DNA of 64,000 nucleotides from Picochlorum sp. 'celeri' (GCA_010909725.1 JAACMV010000022.1:124001-188000), one strand, 5' to 3'; positions 22,602 to 38,724 are shown, counted from the first letter of the stretch. Notes: generated from the letters alone by a model not told the origin. Made by a program: numbers and translations.

Positions 22602-22997
22602 TTAAAACTCCTGAGACATGGATCCAGACTTCTTTCCACTCTTCTTTGGGAGAAGAACAGCGTGGATGTTTGGCAACACACCTCCCTCGGCAATGGTGAC
22701 ACCAGCCAAGAGCTTGCTCAACTCCTCATCGTTTCTGACAGCAAGCTGAATGTGCCTTGGCACAATTCTGGTCTTCTTGTTGTCACGAGCAGCGTTACCT
22801 GCAAGCTCGAGAACCTCAGCAGCCAAGTACTCGAGGACGGCAGCAAGGTACACTGGGGCACCAGCTCCAATTCTCTCAGCATAGCGTCCCTTCTTGAGGT
22901 ATCTGGCCACACGACCAACTGGGAACTGAAGCCCAGCCTTGGCTGACTTGGTCATAGACTTCTTGCCAGAAGACTTTCCTTTTCCACGTCCAGACAT
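22602..22997 (-). CDS. H2AX: Histone H2A with C-terminal SQEF (H2A.X type)
   Basis: 131 residues, single exon. The histone-fold core is canonical ([60 protein letters not shown], then [20 protein letters not shown]). The protein ends SGSMSQEF, the SQ(E/D)(aromatic/hydrophobic) motif that DNA-damage kinases phosphorylate in H2A.X. Here it is joined to the features of a bulk replication histone: position in the core cluster, a divergent partner H2B and a 3' stem-loop. It may therefore serve both roles. It shares a 314-bp bidirectional promoter with H2B. Confidence 0.97.
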   Translation of the reverse strand: MSGRGKGKSSGKKSMTKSAKAGLQFPVGRVARYLKKGRYAERIGAGAPVYLAAVLEYLAAEVLELAGNAARDNKKTRIVPRHIQLAVRNDEELSKLLAGVTIAEGGVLPNIHAVLLPKKSGKKSGSMSQEF

Positions 22998-23311
22998 GAT
23001 GTTGTGTTATTGGTTGGTACAAAAACAAGAGATAAAAATGTATTCAATAGTTTTAGAATGTTTGTGTTGGTATGGCTGCGGCATTATTTCTAACCAGACC
23101 TCGACACCGTCGCATGCGAACAAGGCCTCGGAGGCCAAGGATGGGGTGGACCCAGATAATTCACATATCCGGGACTGATGTCATCCTCGAACGTAGAGTC
23201 CCTCGTCACCATTTCATGGCCACTTTTCCATTCAATGAGCGAGCTATCTGTGACAAGTCAGTCTATGTGAAATAATAATCACTCAGTGAATCACAACTAC
23301 TATCTACTACA
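22998..23311. promoter_or_regulatory. Bidirectional H2A/H2B promoter
   Basis: This 314-bp region lies between the H2A and H2B start codons. It carries TATCCGGG (23167-23174), the same core found twice in the H4/H3 promoter. It also has a GGCCTCGGAGGCC palindrome (about 23124-23136), related to GGCCTGACCGGCC in the other promoter. The shared motifs suggest common cell-cycle control of both pairs. Confidence 0.7.
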
Positions 23312-23739
23312 ATGGCTCCAACATCTGCTAAGAAACCAGGAAAGACCGTCAAGGACGGAAAGAAGGCCAAGAAGTCAGTGGAGAGCTACAAGCTCTACAT
23401 CTTCAAGGTGCTCAAGCAGGTGCACCCAGACACTGGAATCTCTTCCAAGGCCATGGCCATCTTGAACTCTTTCATTGCTGACCAGTTCGAGAAGATTGCC
23501 TCCCAGGCTGCTCAGGTAGGTGAAGGAAGATTTCACATGAATGACATGCTCAACTGAACAGTCCTCTGACATACATGTTATATTATATACATCTGATGCA
23601 GTTGTCTCGTGTCAACAAGAAGCCAACCTTGACATCCCGCGAAATCCAGACCGCTGTGCGCTTGGTCCTCCCAGGAGAGCTTGCCAAGCATGCCGTGTCT
23701 GAGGGAACCAAGGCTGTGACCAAGTTCACCTCTGCCTAA
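23312..23739 (+). CDS. H2B: Histone H2B
   Basis: Two exons, 23312-23515 and 23602-23739, separated by an 86-bp intron (CAG|GTAGGT..GATGCAG), give 113 residues. The core is canonical: [40 protein letters not shown], then after the splice [20 protein letters not shown] and [20 protein letters not shown], ending KFTSA. The N-terminal tail is short (about 24 residues) compared with plants. An intron in a gene that also has a histone stem-loop is noteworthy, since animal replication histones lack introns. Confidence 0.96.
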
Positions 23740-23772
23740 GCGCATTGCTGATGATGCAAATATATACATACT

Positions 23773-23788
23773 GGTGTTATTCAACACC
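23773..23788 (+). terminator. Histone H2B 3' stem-loop
   Basis: GGTGTTATTCAACACC lies 33 nt after the H2B stop and is identical, flanks included, to the H2A element on the other strand. It forms a 6-bp stem and 4-nt loop. Confidence 0.88.
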
Positions 23789-24022
23789 ACCATATCAATA
23801 ATTGGAATGCAACTCGATAAACTGTTTAAGCTTCTCCTTACTTCATGAAGTACGATAATAATGGCCGCTCTTCAATTCTTTGTATCTTGTACTAGACATA
23901 CATTCATTATTATTATTTTTGTAAGAAACAACATACATCTAATATATAATATATAGAGCCTACTATGTGTCAGACACAAGCAAAGAAGAAGAACAGCAAT
24001 TTCCAACTGCGTGTATAATGGT

Positions 24023-24039
24023 GGTGTTGAATAAACACC
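24023..24039 (-). terminator. Histone H4 3' stem-loop (5-nt loop variant)
   Basis: On the minus strand GGTGTTTATTCAACACC lies about 70 nt after the H4 stop. It has the same stem and flanks as H2A and H2B, but one extra T makes the loop five bases. This may be true variation or a one-base sequence error. Confidence 0.8.
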
Positions 24040-24109
24040 AGTGATTGTTGAAAAATGATTGTTGCGCAGCTGCTGGAACAATACCAGGCTACAGACGCCT
24101 CGGAGACGC

Positions 24110-25192
<1,083 letters not shown>

Positions 25193-25294
25193 GCTTCTCT
25201 CTTCTTTTCTGCTGGAATTGTGAAGATTGACAGTTGCTGACTGTGCTGTATGCCAGAGAGGACTACTGACTTTTGACAATTATATTCATTTAAT

Positions 25295-25310
25295 GGTGTT
25301 ATTTCACACC
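25295..25310 (+). terminator. Histone H3 3' stem-loop, imperfect
   Basis: GGTGTTATTTCACACC lies about 100 nt after the H3 stop. It is the same element as at the other three histone genes but with one T inserted and one A missing, leaving a 5-bp stem. The change lies within the error-like stretch that also breaks H3. Confidence 0.7.
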
Positions 25311-25479
25311 ACACATGTTATGTTATGGAAATATTGTTCTTCTTTGACACCCATGTATGTATCTATGTGTGAAACATTTGCTTCTTTGGCAGTGCATGGA
25401 GACACTGTATCAAGAATGCAGTGTACTATATATACTGATGCGTATAACAAGGAAAAAAATGACGGGAATCTGAGTAGAA

Positions 25480-26472
25480 ATTGTGTGTGTCCCTTGATCA
25501 AAGGATCCCCAGCAAGATTCTAGTCCAAACTTTAAGGGTTGTGTCTGCATTCAACTGAGTCAAATATTTTATAGATATTTCAACTCTCGTTGTTAAGATA
25601 TTCGATAGTTGCTGTACCATGCGTGATTTGAATGCAAGGACATGGCGACTAGAGAAGAAAAAACGTACATGTGCGACATGCGCCACTGTGAATTTCAATC
25701 TGCTCTCGTATGCGACACTGATAAGACCTCATCTTGTTGCTTGCATTGTTATGATGCAGATATTATTGCAAATATAGCGGGAATTCATGCGCTGACCACA
25801 AATGTCAATCCTTGCTACAGCACAGAGAAGGAGAACAGACCATTCGCTCATCATCGATACGCAGGGTTCTGGAGTGGTGGTGAAACTCTATGCCAAGGAT
25901 GGGGTGGATGTGGTGTATGTGAAGCGGGAGAATGGTGGAACAGAGAGGCAGTATAGGGTGATGATGGATGATGTTCCAATTGGGTACAGGACGGAACCTC
26001 ATGGAAACATGTTGTACATATTTGATGATGCATTGACAACGTATGCGACGGTTGATGCCATGGATGGGGAAGATATGCCTCCTGTGCCTCCTTGTATTGC
26101 CTACGATGAAGGGCGTGGTTGTACCAGAGTGACATTGCAGGTGGTTGATGGAGGGAAGAAGCAGGCTGTTTTGAAGATTTCAGCAGATAGTGTGTGCATA
26201 CAGTTGAAGGAGAGTATTATAAGTAATAGTGGGATTGACGAATTGATGGAATATGTGAGGGAGATGTTGGGTGTGTCATTGGGACGTTTAGGACTGCAGC
26301 AGGGGCATGATCCAAAGGAGAAATTCCTCCATGTCACCGGAATGGGGGCTGTCGAGGTGTTTGATCGGTTGCGGGCGCATTTAAAGAATGAATGAGTGCT
26401 GTTTGATTGGTTTACAAACAAATTCTGAATATTCATTGTTATGATACATTGAGCTTTTATTGAATGGTTCAT
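25480..26472. repeat. ~990-bp direct repeat, copy 1
   Basis: Copy 1 is 993 bp and lies directly before copy 2 (26473-27459, 987 bp). The last ~660 bp of each copy are identical. The first ~330 bp differ by about eight one-base indels and three substitutions. The right border falls on the stop codon of the polyubiquitin gene. Confidence 0.9.
25802..26395 (+). CDS. Unrecognised ~190-residue protein, copy 1
   Basis: The frame is open from an ATG at 25802 for 197 residues; the part from RTDHSLIIDTQGSGVVVKLY onward is shared with copy 2. The sequence looks like a folded alpha/beta protein (VVYVKRENGGTERQYRVMMD, MPPVPPCIAYDEGRGCTRVT, FLHVTGMGAVEVFDRLRAHL at the end) but I recognise no family. The true N-terminus is unclear: another frame just upstream (25619-25771, MRDLNARTWRLEKKKRTCAT..) looks protein-like and may be a first exon or part of the same frame broken by indels. 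Confidence in a real gene is good; confidence in the start is poor. Confidence 0.6.
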   Translation: MSILATAQRRRTDHSLIIDTQGSGVVVKLYAKDGVDVVYVKRENGGTERQYRVMMDDVPIGYRTEPHGNMLYIFDDALTTYATVDAMDGEDMPPVPPCIAYDEGRGCTRVTLQVVDGGKKQAVLKISADSVCIQLKESIISNSGIDELMEYVREMLGVSLGRLGLQQGHDPKEKFLHVTGMGAVEVFDRLRAHLKNE

Positions 26473-28766
<2,294 letters not shown>

Positions 28767-29296
28767 CTTGAATATCTAAATTACAAATTCAAATGCCTGC
28801 AATGCCGTTTCCACACCTACAGACACAGAAGAAGACTCATCAGAATGTGGCAAAACGAGACACAAATGTCGAGGACCAGAAACAGCGGTTAAAAGCACTC
28901 AGTGCTCCCGCATATCAAATAAAATATAAATTAAAGGACTATGAAGGCAGTCCAAGTCAGATATAGCACCCGGGGGGCAAAACACCCTGGTTCGTGTGGT
29001 TCTCGAATCTCAAACCCGATCACAGACTTTTGCATTCAAACAAGTAATACGTACGTGACTGCTATTGAAATTAACAATAGTTTGGAAATATATAGTTACT
29101 AATTGATTTAGAATGCCATTCGACAAGGACTTGGAGGTTCTACAACCATAATCAACTGTCCAGATTTCTTAAATTGACATTTTGTTGCTCATGACTCTGG
29201 CCAGTACCCCAACACCGGCCGGTGGTCATGTCGTGCATTTATACTGTCATGGACACATCATGCCCAAAACACAGCCTCCTGCATACAAAATTCTAC
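28767..29296. other. Polyubiquitin upstream region
   Basis: Both flanking genes lie on the minus strand, so this is the space before polyubiquitin in transcription terms at its left, and the 3' side of the carrier gene at its right. I see no gene, tRNA or clear heat-shock element. Confidence 0.35.
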
Positions 29297-30719
29297 TCAC
29301 TGATCCTGATCATCGGACAGCTCTGAGACATGTGAGTGGATATCATCCAAACTATGGGCAGCAGTGACTGCAGCAAATGGTGGAGCCAGGGCCACCTTTT
29401 CCTCATCCTCTTGGACTTCTTGTGGATGCATATTTCTCTTGTTATGCTCCAGTTCAGAAGGAGACGGAGATTCGACCCACATTCTCAACTGTTTATTGAT
29501 TAATTCAAACGAGGTGAATGTGACTGCTGCTGCTGGAGTGGTTCTCAGTAAGTTGGTGAGGCACCCTTGATAAAATCCTAGCAATCCACCCTCGGTGATG
29601 ATTGTTCTACATGTTGACGCGAGGCCTGAAAAGGCTCCAGATCCAGAGACGTGCATTCTAGACCGAACAACCTCATGAGGATAGGTTGCAGTGGATGCCA
29701 CCATTTTACTTGCTGCTGAGGTGAAGACTAATTCCGGCCTGTACAAGACATAGAAGATCATGGGAATTACTACTCTTCTTCTTCACAATGCAATATGTAT
29801 GTATGCATTATATGACAACGTACAATGTGAGTTCTCCATCGCTCTTTGGATCCCGTGCTATCCGTCTGTTTGATATTTCTTTCTTCAAACTCTCGTACAA
29901 GGGGAATTGAATCACAACGTGCATGACTCCAAACAATGATGGTCCTAATCCACTGTATAACCCAGATATACCCTCTTCTTTTGTTATTCTTCTCAGGGCA
30001 TCAATTGTCCCCTTGTAGTGCACCGTATTATTCTTGCTACCCATACTAATACCTAACGTTTGCGTCTGAAGCCTCGTCTTCACAACCCACAATGGATTTG
30101 TTATTAACATTGTTGCCGCACCAGCACCTGCTGCAGCAATCATATGCACGCCTGGGCCTGTACTAGAATTTGGAGAGAGCCTCATTCCCACAGCTGACTT
30201 TAACCGTTCATACACAGTAAAGTACACCGCCCAATTCGGCAGTAAAGCGAATAATGTAGGGTTGAGACCTCGATATAATCCTCGAGCCCCTTCATCTCTG
30301 AGTATTTTAGATAATCCACCTGCAGACACACAGACAGGTATATGGCCGTGATGGTGGCTGTCTTTTTGTGATTTTCGCAAACGATACCATACCTCCAATG
30401 CCCTGATGGGCCAACGCTGCTCTGCTTTGTACTTGTAGCCTAGTTTTCAGTACATCCAGAGGGCATACGACAGTAGCCGTGATAGCACCTGCACAGACAC
30501 TCAACCAACGAGTAACCCTCTGTTCTCATCATTCACAGATGCATCCATCCAATTCATGACATACCTGCTATCCCTCCAGCTATGGCAGTGGATATTTCAG
30601 GATCATTTCGCAATCCTCGCTGCAGGGGTAGACATGTGAACACGAGTGAGTGAGGTCAAGATGTCAGTCATCCGTCCAGAAAACGCATCTCGTACCCTGA
30701 TCCTGTCAAGAAGATCCAT
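29297..30719 (-). CDS. Mitochondrial carrier family protein (NAD/folate/pyrimidine-carrier group, SLC25)
   Basis: Five exons join in frame: 30719-30696, 30619-30565, 30488-30393, 30319-29824 and 29738-29297, giving 370 residues with introns of 73-85 bp. Three carrier repeats are visible by their signatures: CPLDVLKTRLQVQ, NPLWVVKTRLQTQ and YPHEVVRSRMHV, each followed by EG..G.Y.G. The second repeat's LLPNWAVYFTVYERLK and the W of NPLWVVKTRLQTQ are typical of the NAD+/folate/pyrimidine nucleotide carriers (plant NDT, SLC25A32/33/36). The substrate cannot be fixed further. The C-terminus has an acidic tail of ~50 residues not usual in the family. It sits in the mitochondrial inner membrane or possibly the plastid envelope. 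Confidence 0.9.
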
Positions 30720-30897
30720 AACAATCAATCTGATTTGAGTGCCAACACCATCTGGGCACAGAGCTTAAAGACACGCAGTCTGCTTTTGCTGGTGGCACTG
30801 GCGGAGTTGTTTTCTTGGACCAGAGGCAGAGATTTTAATGGTCCACGTGGATGGTAAGATTGTTATTACAATAGTATTTAAAATTCTTTCATACCAA

Positions 30898-33800
30898 TCA
30901 TCTGTGCTGCTGATGCTGATGCTGATGGATTGTGGAATCGGTTGCTTTCATCCACCTAGGTCCACTTGAAGATGCCTCAGCAGCAGCAGAGGATTGCTGG
31001 CTGCCCATCTGTTGGGATACCACGCCGAGTTCAGGAGGCTTCCTTGGATCATATGAAAAGGCTTTGGTGGAAGATTGGTCTTGTTTTTGAGAAAAAGGTG
31101 GCGGATGCTGTTCCTGCTGCTGGTTCCCAAGGCCTGCCCTGAGGGGCCCAGGTCCCATGTATGCTTCCTTGATCATTTCTGTTGACTCATCCAGGTGGCT
31201 TGCCTCAGAATCAGAACTGTCATCTTCTGGAGGTAATGGTCTTGTGAGTTCTAGTACCGGGACAGCGAGCTTTCTCTCAACGGGCTTTTGGCTGTCTCTG
31301 GGCGATGGTTGCGCAGATCCTTGTGGGCTGCCATCGTCCTGTGAGGATGCTGGTTGGCTCCGCAAGAGTCCCCTCGCTTTGCTCAAAATCCCCTCTCCGA
31401 ACAAAGCACGTTTCTTTTGCAATTCCAAATGCTCATCATTGTAGCCGTGTGTATCATCATCCCCTTTCTTGCCTTTCTGTTGCTTTAGGCCAATCTTTGC
31501 CAACAACCCCCTGTTGTTGCCTATATCATCCGCTCGTGATTCTGGAATTTCTAATGATGATAAAGAAGGTGCCGCTCCGATCATCAATTCCTTTACTTTT
31601 CTCCCCTGTAGACCAAGCCCACTGAAGACAGCACTCAATATTGCCTTCTGCTTGACATTTGACAAGAGATCTCTCCATGTCCCATCCAAATTCTCACATG
31701 TGTAACTGTTGATGACGAGGACTCTATCTTTAATTCCTATTGGATAGCCTTGATAGGTGATTCGCATATGAGCTCTATTCAATTTGACGTATTTGAATCT
31801 GGTGAGTAGTCGCCTGCCCATTGTCTTCTTCCGAGAGATGGGGGAATTTTTCTTCTTGGAAACAGAGGGAGGACTCAAAGTCGCAGATTCCGAGCGTGCT
31901 GATACATCACTATCTTGCTTCGCTAGAGGAGACAATGCTGGTTCTGATCCATCTGCTCTTGCCATTGGAGACATTTTGATGGATGATGCCTTCCTTGGAG
32001 AGTCAATGAAACCCATCTCTGTGTTCCTTCGCTGAACTTTCCTGCTGCTCACCGAATTTGAAAACGCATCTTGTCTGGATTTTTGATCCTCCTTGGGGAA
32101 AAAGTATTCCCAACAAGCAGTGGCAATTTGCTCAGTGAGATGCAGACTTAGGGGATGTACAGTGGCATCCAAGTGCTCATAGACGTTATATGACGATGTT
32201 GGCGGCCCCAAGGTAGAGATTAATCGGATGAATGGTTCTCTTTCGTAAGAAGATTCTGGGTTCCAGGTGGTGAGGATAACGCCAGCTGATGTTGCTGGTC
32301 CCTCAGGGAGCACACCTGTTGCATCCAGAATATCCAGTCTGTGAATCTTGAACCTGGCTGATCCCGAGCGGTCTCTATTTCGTCTTCGATCAAAGACTAC
32401 TTTTTTGATAGACGCTTGTACAAAAGGTAGCCTATCTTGTCCGCAAAGCTGCCATACCACACGATTTAAAATGATCAACACCCTGGATGAGTTTTTGAAT
32501 TGAACCTGCCTTTTCAAACTTTCTTTCACTTCATATAAACTTCGCCTAGCGGAATGGTATGCTTCGAGTGCAAGTAATGCCTGCTCTAAATTCCAATTCA
32601 AAAGAAGCGTTGTGTTTGCATGCAAATCGTCACGCAGTGCTGAGGCTTCGGTTGCAGTGGGGCTAGATGTACTGTATGTTTCTGTGATAAGTTTGCGTAA
32701 GGCATCTGATGGCTTGGGCTGAGAACGGTCCAGATCTTTCAAATACTTGTGCTGCATAGATACATCCAAGGCTCCTGACATGGGCAATGGCTCCTGCTTT
32801 CGCCAAACATCAGCATGGGCAGTAGGGTCTAAAACACTGATGAAATCATCAATCTCATTTCGAATGGCCTGCAGCTGTCGATTAGATGCTTCAAAGAGCA
32901 TAATATGAGAAAAGATGGTATCTGTGTCATACTCAGTCGCTTTTGCCAAATTTTTCTGATGGTTGCATGTCCGAATAGTTGGGCCAGACGTGATTAGGAA
33001 ACTCACAACATCGATGAGGACTTCAAATTCTCTTCCATCTAGAATAGCTGCTATCTCCGGTATCTGCAGTGTTTTGAAAAATAAATCGTTAAATTTTGAA
33101 AGAATGCACGTGTGAACTGTAGGGAAATGTACATACCTTGAGAATGAGCTCTTCTCCCTGCCTATGCGTCTGCATCCCACTGATGGATGGAAGAGGTGAA
33201 TGGGTCCTCCGACTTGTCATCAACTTTGCGCCTTGCGACTTGGAATGGCGCAAACTTATGTTGATTGGATTAAAAATTCGACGCCAAGTGGAATGATTGT
33301 CTTCCATTGCAGGTGCAATCAATTCCTGTGCATCGTCAATGTCTAACCAAGAACTCACTGCATGAGGATCCACAGATGGCAAGGATATGTATGCTTGCAC
33401 GTCTTCCATGTCAAGGGTGGTGATATTGTAGGTGATGGAAGGGCTGTGCTCGGATACCATTCCCCTCAAAACGGCGGATTTTGAAGCAAGCAAAAGCCGC
33501 CCGAGATCTATACCAGCATCACGATCCCTTTGCAAAGCTAGTTGTAAATTATGTACCTCAACCTCGTACTGCATTTCACTGTGAGCGTCATCTAATACTG
33601 TCGTCATGGGTAAGTTTTCTGCTTCGAGAGTGGCGCTTTCTTGTTGATCCAAGTCGACTGTGCTCTGGGGTGAGGCTATTGGACTGGAGTCTCCTGCTGC
33701 ATCCTTCTGTTGCAACAGAAGAGAGAGAAGTTCGTTGTTCTCCGTGTCAATAGAGCGCTCACTGTTGTTACTAATGATCCTGTTGATATTGTGCTGCTCC

Positions 33801-36800
33801 ATACCATCCCCTTCGGGAGACTTTGCGCTAAACCCACGGCACGAATGGACAGAATGGTGGTGTGGCTGTTGGTGCCTGGAGAAGGCTGCAATCAAGTGCT
33901 CGACGGTCGCCCATATAGCGTCGCGCATCTCCAAATCTGTCATGAACTGACAATTGTTGATCTTGACCTTTAGCGGCTTCCTTGGTTGAGTCCCAAATGG
34001 ATCATGCTCGGCAGAAATACTGGCCTCACTGGATCTGAAAATGCTGACATTCTGTGCATACCAATATGAATCACTCGACATCATATCAGAGTCAGACGAC
34101 GGTGATCTCTTTTCATTGATTGATATAAGTGCTTTTAATAAATCGCTTGATGAGGATGATGTACGGCCTGGTGGATACTGAGGAGTGGAATCATCAACAT
34201 CGACTGAGGACAATGGCTTCACAGATACGTCTTTCAACAACACTTCCAAATGACTCATTTTCGTCCTAGTTTTGGTCTCTGGTATCTTCTTGTTTGACAC
34301 ATGTGGAGGTAAGGACAGGAAATTAGGCACCTCCTCGTTACAAGACCATTTCATGTTGAGAGTGCCACAATTAGTTCTTGCTGCCAGACCACCACCTGGA
34401 TCATCTTTCTCCAAGGTAAAGTGCACCAGCTGCAAATCCTTAGAATTAACTGAGAGTGATAAATTCCTGAGAAGTTTTGGAAGCCCTTTTTTCTTCGCTC
34501 CTCTTGGCTTCCTCACAAAATATGTTCCTCGACGAACTTGGTTCTTAATGTGCTGAGGAACAGCCCACTCTTTGATAAATTTCCTCCAAAAGGAAACTAT
34601 CTCACCCCCAATAAATAGGCACGGATGATCTATCTCACTACTATTTTCAATAAACGATACGCTGATCGAGACGTCCAGTGAAATAGATTTAAAGACATCA
34701 GCAACCTACAAGAATAACAAGAGATGAGTAACGAAAGAGTAGTGACAAATCCCAGAACTCAACTGGCAACGTACAAAAACAGGACATTGCTCAGACTCCA
34801 ATGTCGAGGAGAAAATATGATGGCTATTAGGGGATCGACCATCCGGGAGATTCCACTCAACACTGACCCCAACTCTGAGATGATGCACGTCTGCCATTGG
34901 AAAAGCACAGAGGAGTCCTCCATCTTGCTCTGCTGTCTTCCGAAAGAGTAGACTCCTCAAGCGAGATGCTTCTACATCCAATTTTCCTGGTGCTATGTCA
35001 GCCTGCATATCTTCAATATCTACCTCTAGCCTTTCTTGGGACGTGCAAAAGGCAGCAGACATGCCTGGCACCAGGACAAGCTTGAAGTCATTTGACCGCA
35101 CAGAGGCGACGCCTCTCCAAAAATATCGGAGATCATCCCACCAAGGAACAGGAGGTGCTCTTTTGCTTGAATGATCTGGATCACTTGGAACCAATCTTTT
35201 GCTCGTTATGCCCATGAGTCCAAGCGAAGGCTCAAATCCTGGCGTGAAGAATACTGATGAACTCTCAGATTCGAGCAACACATCCGTGTACACTTTGAAT
35301 GGCGCACATGTGCCTTTCAGAGGTGTCGATATTGAAGCCACATGGTGCACACCGACAAGCACAGCTCTGTCATAGACCTGGGGCGCTCCAGTTGCTTGTT
35401 TGCAGAAAGCAACTGGACCACTGATTTTCAGGTCTGTAGATTTGTACAATGGTCTGTTACTACCTCCTATCTTCACAGCAGCCTCCTTAGCTTCAAGATC
35501 CAAATTGAGCATGTGCGAAGATCTAAATGAAATATTATGAGAGTCTTCATCTAGCCCTCGCACAAAGTTCAATGTCTCCTTTAATGCCTCATCTTCTGAG
35601 AGCATCTTGCTATTTGACTCTAATCCTACTGTTATTCCTGCTAATGCGACTTCAAAAATCTGTGGGTAAAGATCTTCTTGTGAATCACTCTTAGAAGATT
35701 TGACAAAAGAGTTAGAATGCATTGTCATGACAGCTTTCCAGGGCTTGTCCTTAGATGTCTTCCCAACTTTTGGAGCTGTATCATCCTCAGGCTCGTCTTT
35801 CAGCCTAATATGCTGGCCTCCAGCAATGCTACTTTCATGTACTCCTGAATGAAGAGGTGATGACCCCACGTTGGTTGCCAAGGTTTCTGACATGAATGCA
35901 GCATGCGCTTCATCCCACATATGTTGTAACAAATTTGCATTTCTTCTTCTACTAGCACTGCAAGCATGCCACTGTTCGAATGGATGATTCTCAAACATAA
36001 AACTACCATTCCTGATCTTAATGTGATATTTTTGAACATGTGGGGCCCCATTATTTTCCCTGGAAGTAGCCTCACTTGCTTGGTCTTTGTCCTCTTTTTG
36101 TGTATTGTCGTGTACTGAGTAGATGATGGATCGGCATGCTTTCAAGTATATTGCTGCCAATTTAAACGTAGGACCTGGATCTCTATTATATGGAACAATG
36201 AATTGGACCTGGTCAATCTCCGAGTTCCAAATTTGCACAGGTGCATCTCCAGAGTCACTGAAAACTCTAGAAAAATGTGCATCCTTCAGAACAATCGTAT
36301 CGACTCCTGCAGTATGCAATGATATAATCTCATAATAAGACATGAATGAATAGTGTGGAATATGTTCAAACTACCTTTCAGTGATACAGCAGCGTCCATG
36401 AGAGCAAGAGAGACTTGGTGTTTACCCAAGTCTGTGACAGAACTCTCCAGTTCACAGCCTCCCAGCACAAAGGAAATTTCCCTATCTGATGTCAATGGCA
36501 GACAAAATCGAGCGGTCTTCGCCAAGATCATTGTTTTTCGTGCCTTTTTCCCGGAATTACCTTTGGGAATCCACGCTTTGTCTGCTCTATCTGACATGGA
36601 AAGACTTTTGACTGATTTGCTAAAGTGAACCATGCTTATTAATGCTTCAGCATCGCCATAAAACTTGAGCGGCCCAAGTGTTACTGTTCTTCTTGAGCAA
36701 TCATCGCTATCAAGGATCTCAAATGCATCTAAAGCCAGTAGAGTTGATCGAATGGACCCCGTCATCGAGTCAAAGTCGAGGCTGAAGTTCTCAACCCCAG

Positions 36801-38724
36801 CACCTTCATAATGGATGAGATTCAGTGCATTCCCATTTCCCTGGTAACTGCCCCCAATAGTTTTGGAAAGAACAAAGCTCTCAGCTCGAAGAGCGATTGC
36901 TGAATCTACCGAGGTGTCCCTTCTGACGCTGGAAAATTTCTTAGGCACCTCATATCGACTAAGGACAGCAACATTAATCGATGTCAAATCAACACTAAGC
37001 CCTAGGAGCAATCTCTTGTCCGACATGGTGTTCTTTTTCGATTTCAACCTGAAACTCTTCACACTAGATGAAACTGAACGCTTCACCTTGCAAAGATTTT
37101 GCATCAACTTCTCAGATAGCACGCCTGCTAATGATGCAACACTCATTGTGATGCTCAAACCTTTGTCTTCTCGTAAGACACTCCCTCTGAAAACTTGCGT
37201 ACTTAGAACTTGGTTCAAATCGTTCTTATTAGATCCTTCAGAATCTGCCATCGCAATACCAGCAACGGAGTAAGTGATCGCCAGATCTCCCTCCTTTCTA
37301 TGCTCAGCGACACAAGAGGCAGAGTCAATGCTCTGATGCAAAATACAAGAACTTCCATCAAAGAATTGGAGAGAACTACCGTTGCCAAGAGACAGTGTCA
37401 CTATCTTCAATACATTGGTAGATTTTCGCATGTCATATCTCTTCTCCTGAGAAGAACTATGTTGCACGCACAACACCCATTGCTCAAGCTGGCAATGATT
37501 GAACTTTGTGTGCAGCGCCTGTAGATCTAAACGTATGTTGATTTCTATCATGCTTTCACAATCATCATGATTGCTGTGCTGTGTGACAAGAACAAGACAT
37601 GAACAATCTGATCTCGAACTTTGGCATTCGAGGACTGGTGTGGCTGCCCTTGCAGCAGTGCGAAGGAGAATATTGTCCCAAACCAACGTTGCCTCTATGC
37701 GCCCTCTATCATCACCCCTCCACGGAGTGGTATGACAGCCAAACAGAATTCTTTTAACTTCCATTTCATTACTGCAACCAGCAATCGGCGATTTCATCAT
37801 CATAGACCTAATGTCAACATCAATTGACAGTGCTGGCAGGCTCTTGCCCAAAACTCTCTCAAACACATTTTTACTCCCTCTCGGTGCTTCATCGGAATAC
37901 CTACTAGACTTCTTTGTGCGTTTGAAAGAATGCAGCAGTTTTTGGAGGTCATCCAGGTATCTATTTTCTGAATTCATTCTGATAGTATCCACACTCACAC
38001 TCAATTTCTTGCCCCGAGACTTCCTAGACATCTTCAAGAACAAATACAAGGGCTCTGCGCATTCGAAACACATCCGATCCACTTCAAAGAGCCCCCATTC
38101 GTTTTGTATTTGTTCATCAACAATAGTCTTTCGACCAGGAAACACAACCATATTCTCAAACACCAACACTTCCCCTGGTCTCTTGGCATCCAGTCCAATT
38201 CTTTGTGCCTTCAACACCGTCGCATTGCTCGCCGTCAACACCTCTATATCATTCATATCGATAGAAATGAGAGGTAAGATATTTTTGATAAAAAAGTTCG
38301 CATTCGATGATCGGCCATGCCCCACCGAATCATGATTCAAAGCCTCCTTCTCATGCTCTTCCATGCGCACATCCTCCCTCAGCCGAATCCTCACCCCGAC
38401 GAACCTCACATACAACCGAAACGACCCTAACAAGGAAAGAAACTTTTGCATTGTATTCTGCCCCTCATCCTCCTCCTCTTCCTCGCCCCCACCACTAGGC
38501 ATCCACCCCAGCTGAATCCTTCTGAACTGAGCGTCGCCAACAGGACCCTTCAGACACGTCACAAAGACCTGCGTCGCGGACTTGATCGTCAAGGATTCAA
38601 CCTTGAGTCTCAATCCTTGTCGTGTCGCCACCATGCTCACAAGGACCGCAAGAAGACGAGACCATGTAAACCACACCAGCACTCCCACCAGCACGACGAC
38701 CAACGCGAGTACTTTCAGATACAT
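30898..38724 (-). CDS. SABRE/KIP/Hobbit-type bridge-like lipid transfer protein (BLTP2)
   Basis: Four exons join in frame: 38724-36375, 36306-34775, 34705-33137 and 33063-30898, giving 2,538 residues, the size of plant SABRE/KIP and animal KIAA0100. The N-terminus is one hydrophobic segment (YLKVLALVVVLVGVLVWFTW), the ER anchor of the family. It is followed by FRRIQLGWMPS and repeated beta-rich segments as in RBG proteins. The middle includes FNHCQLEQWVLCVQ and WDDLRYFWRG, and the later part EVEVHNLQLALQRDRDAGID followed by LGRLLLASKSAVLRG, a hallmark of the SABRE/FMP27 C-terminal domain. The last ~150 residues are low-complexity (Gln/His/Ser). Such proteins form grooved rods that move lipid between ER and plasma membrane; in plants they affect cell expansion. 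Introns are 68, 69 and 73 bp. Confidence 0.88.

Larger units (their letters stand above)
23740..24109. other. Convergent 3' region of H2B and H4
   Basis: Both genes end here. The only recognised elements are the two stem-loops at 23773-23788 and 24023-24039. The ~230 bp between them is AT-rich and shows no gene. Confidence 0.5.

Noticed and set aside
28960..29020. tRNA-like GGTTC-containing stretch near polyubiquitin
   Set aside because: No acceptor or anticodon stem could be paired; not a tRNA.
31157..37273. Plus-strand open frames inside the SABRE-type gene
   Set aside because: Shadows of the four large minus-strand exons, which join in frame to a full-length family member.
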